64,000 nt of DNA, taken from positions 1,390,501-1,454,500 of the forward strand of contig JAMPIT010000435.1 in the NCBI GenBank assembly GCA_026261815.1, read 5' to 3'. Position 1 is the first letter of the stretch; every line of letters starts with the position of its first letter. The notes under the pieces are model-generated. The model made no database searches and was not told the DNA's origin. It saw nothing but the letters and a program-made list of their open reading frames with translations. Shown here in pieces: positions 63,883-64,000 of the stretch. Source of the stretch: Monarcha castaneiventris obscurior. Its lineage: Eukaryota; Chordata; Aves; Passeriformes; Monarchidae. The position numbers and the translations under genes were made by a program.

Positions 63883-64000
63883 CAAAACAATGTCATCATA
63901 GTGTGAGGTCATCTTCTAACTATTCATCAAATTCTCTATCACTATATTGGAGCATTATCAAAGGAAAATCTGTTATTCTGACAATAACTAAAAAGTACTT

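Larger units (their letters stand above)
49429..64000 (+). other. GAS2: GAS2 intron 6, 5' part (at least 14.6 kb; continues past the window)
   Basis: Begins with gtaaag at 49429. I looked for the remaining GAR-domain exon (expected to follow Ile-Arg with Met-Leu-His) on the + strand and did not find it, so the intron most likely runs past 64000. Contents: a 12-bp perfect inverted repeat at 49503-49530, a 16-bp tandem duplication at 51006-51037, a TA microsatellite at 53012-53041, a pyrimidine-rich LTR-like stretch at about 53995-54318, an ERVK-like solo LTR at 54820-55162, an exon-like open segment at 57241-57396, a CR1 fragment at about 59638-59930 and an A/C-rich tract at 63774-63882. Confidence 0.85.

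Overview
The window looks like vertebrate nuclear DNA, most likely from a bird. It is AT-rich, has large introns with GT-AG splice sites, and its only recognisable gene is a multi-exon vertebrate gene. It also carries truncated 3' ends of CR1 LINEs, the dominant LINE of birds and other archosaurs, and two solo LTRs whose ends and target-site duplications can be read. The two LTRs resemble avian ERVL and ERVK families. There is no bacterial-style gene organisation, so long open frames outside the exons are best treated as chance.

The gene is GAS2 (growth arrest-specific 2), on the + strand. Six coding exons were found by translating between splice sites: 7959-8120 (contains the start codon), 15799-15923, 32351-32492, 41430-41493, 45969-46113 and 49321-49428. 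Joined in phase they encode an uninterrupted 242 residues: a short N-terminus, the calponin-homology (CH) actin-binding domain (about residues 34-158), a Ser/Pro/Lys-rich linker (about 178-206) and the first half of the GAS2-related (GAR) microtubule-binding domain (from about 207). The remaining roughly 70 residues (end of GAR plus tail) were not found and should lie beyond 64000, in the last exon. The promoter and first non-coding exon(s) were also not seen and are probably upstream of position 1.

Layout: 1-7958 is non-coding sequence upstream of the ATG exon, with a CR1 fragment near 5.4 kb and a second one about 100 bp before the exon. 8121-15798 is a featureless intron. 15924-32350 is the largest fully contained intron; it has an ERVL-like solo LTR at 30100-30753, GC-richer patches at 27.6-28.0 kb and 28.9-29.4 kb, and a CpG cluster near 21.35 kb. 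32493-41429 holds a GC-richer, repeat-like block at about 39.9-40.7 kb and a possible micro-exon at 34366-34385. 41494-45968 and 46114-49320 are short introns. 49429-64000 is the 5' part of the last intron, with a perfect inverted repeat just after exon 6, an ERVK-like solo LTR at 54820-55162, an exon-like open segment at 57241-57396 and a CR1 fragment at about 59.64-59.93 kb.

No convincing new biological system was found. The items most worth checking are the two solo LTRs, the orphan exon-like segment at 57.2 kb, the unclassified GC-rich insert at 28.9 kb and the CR1 fragment beside the start exon.
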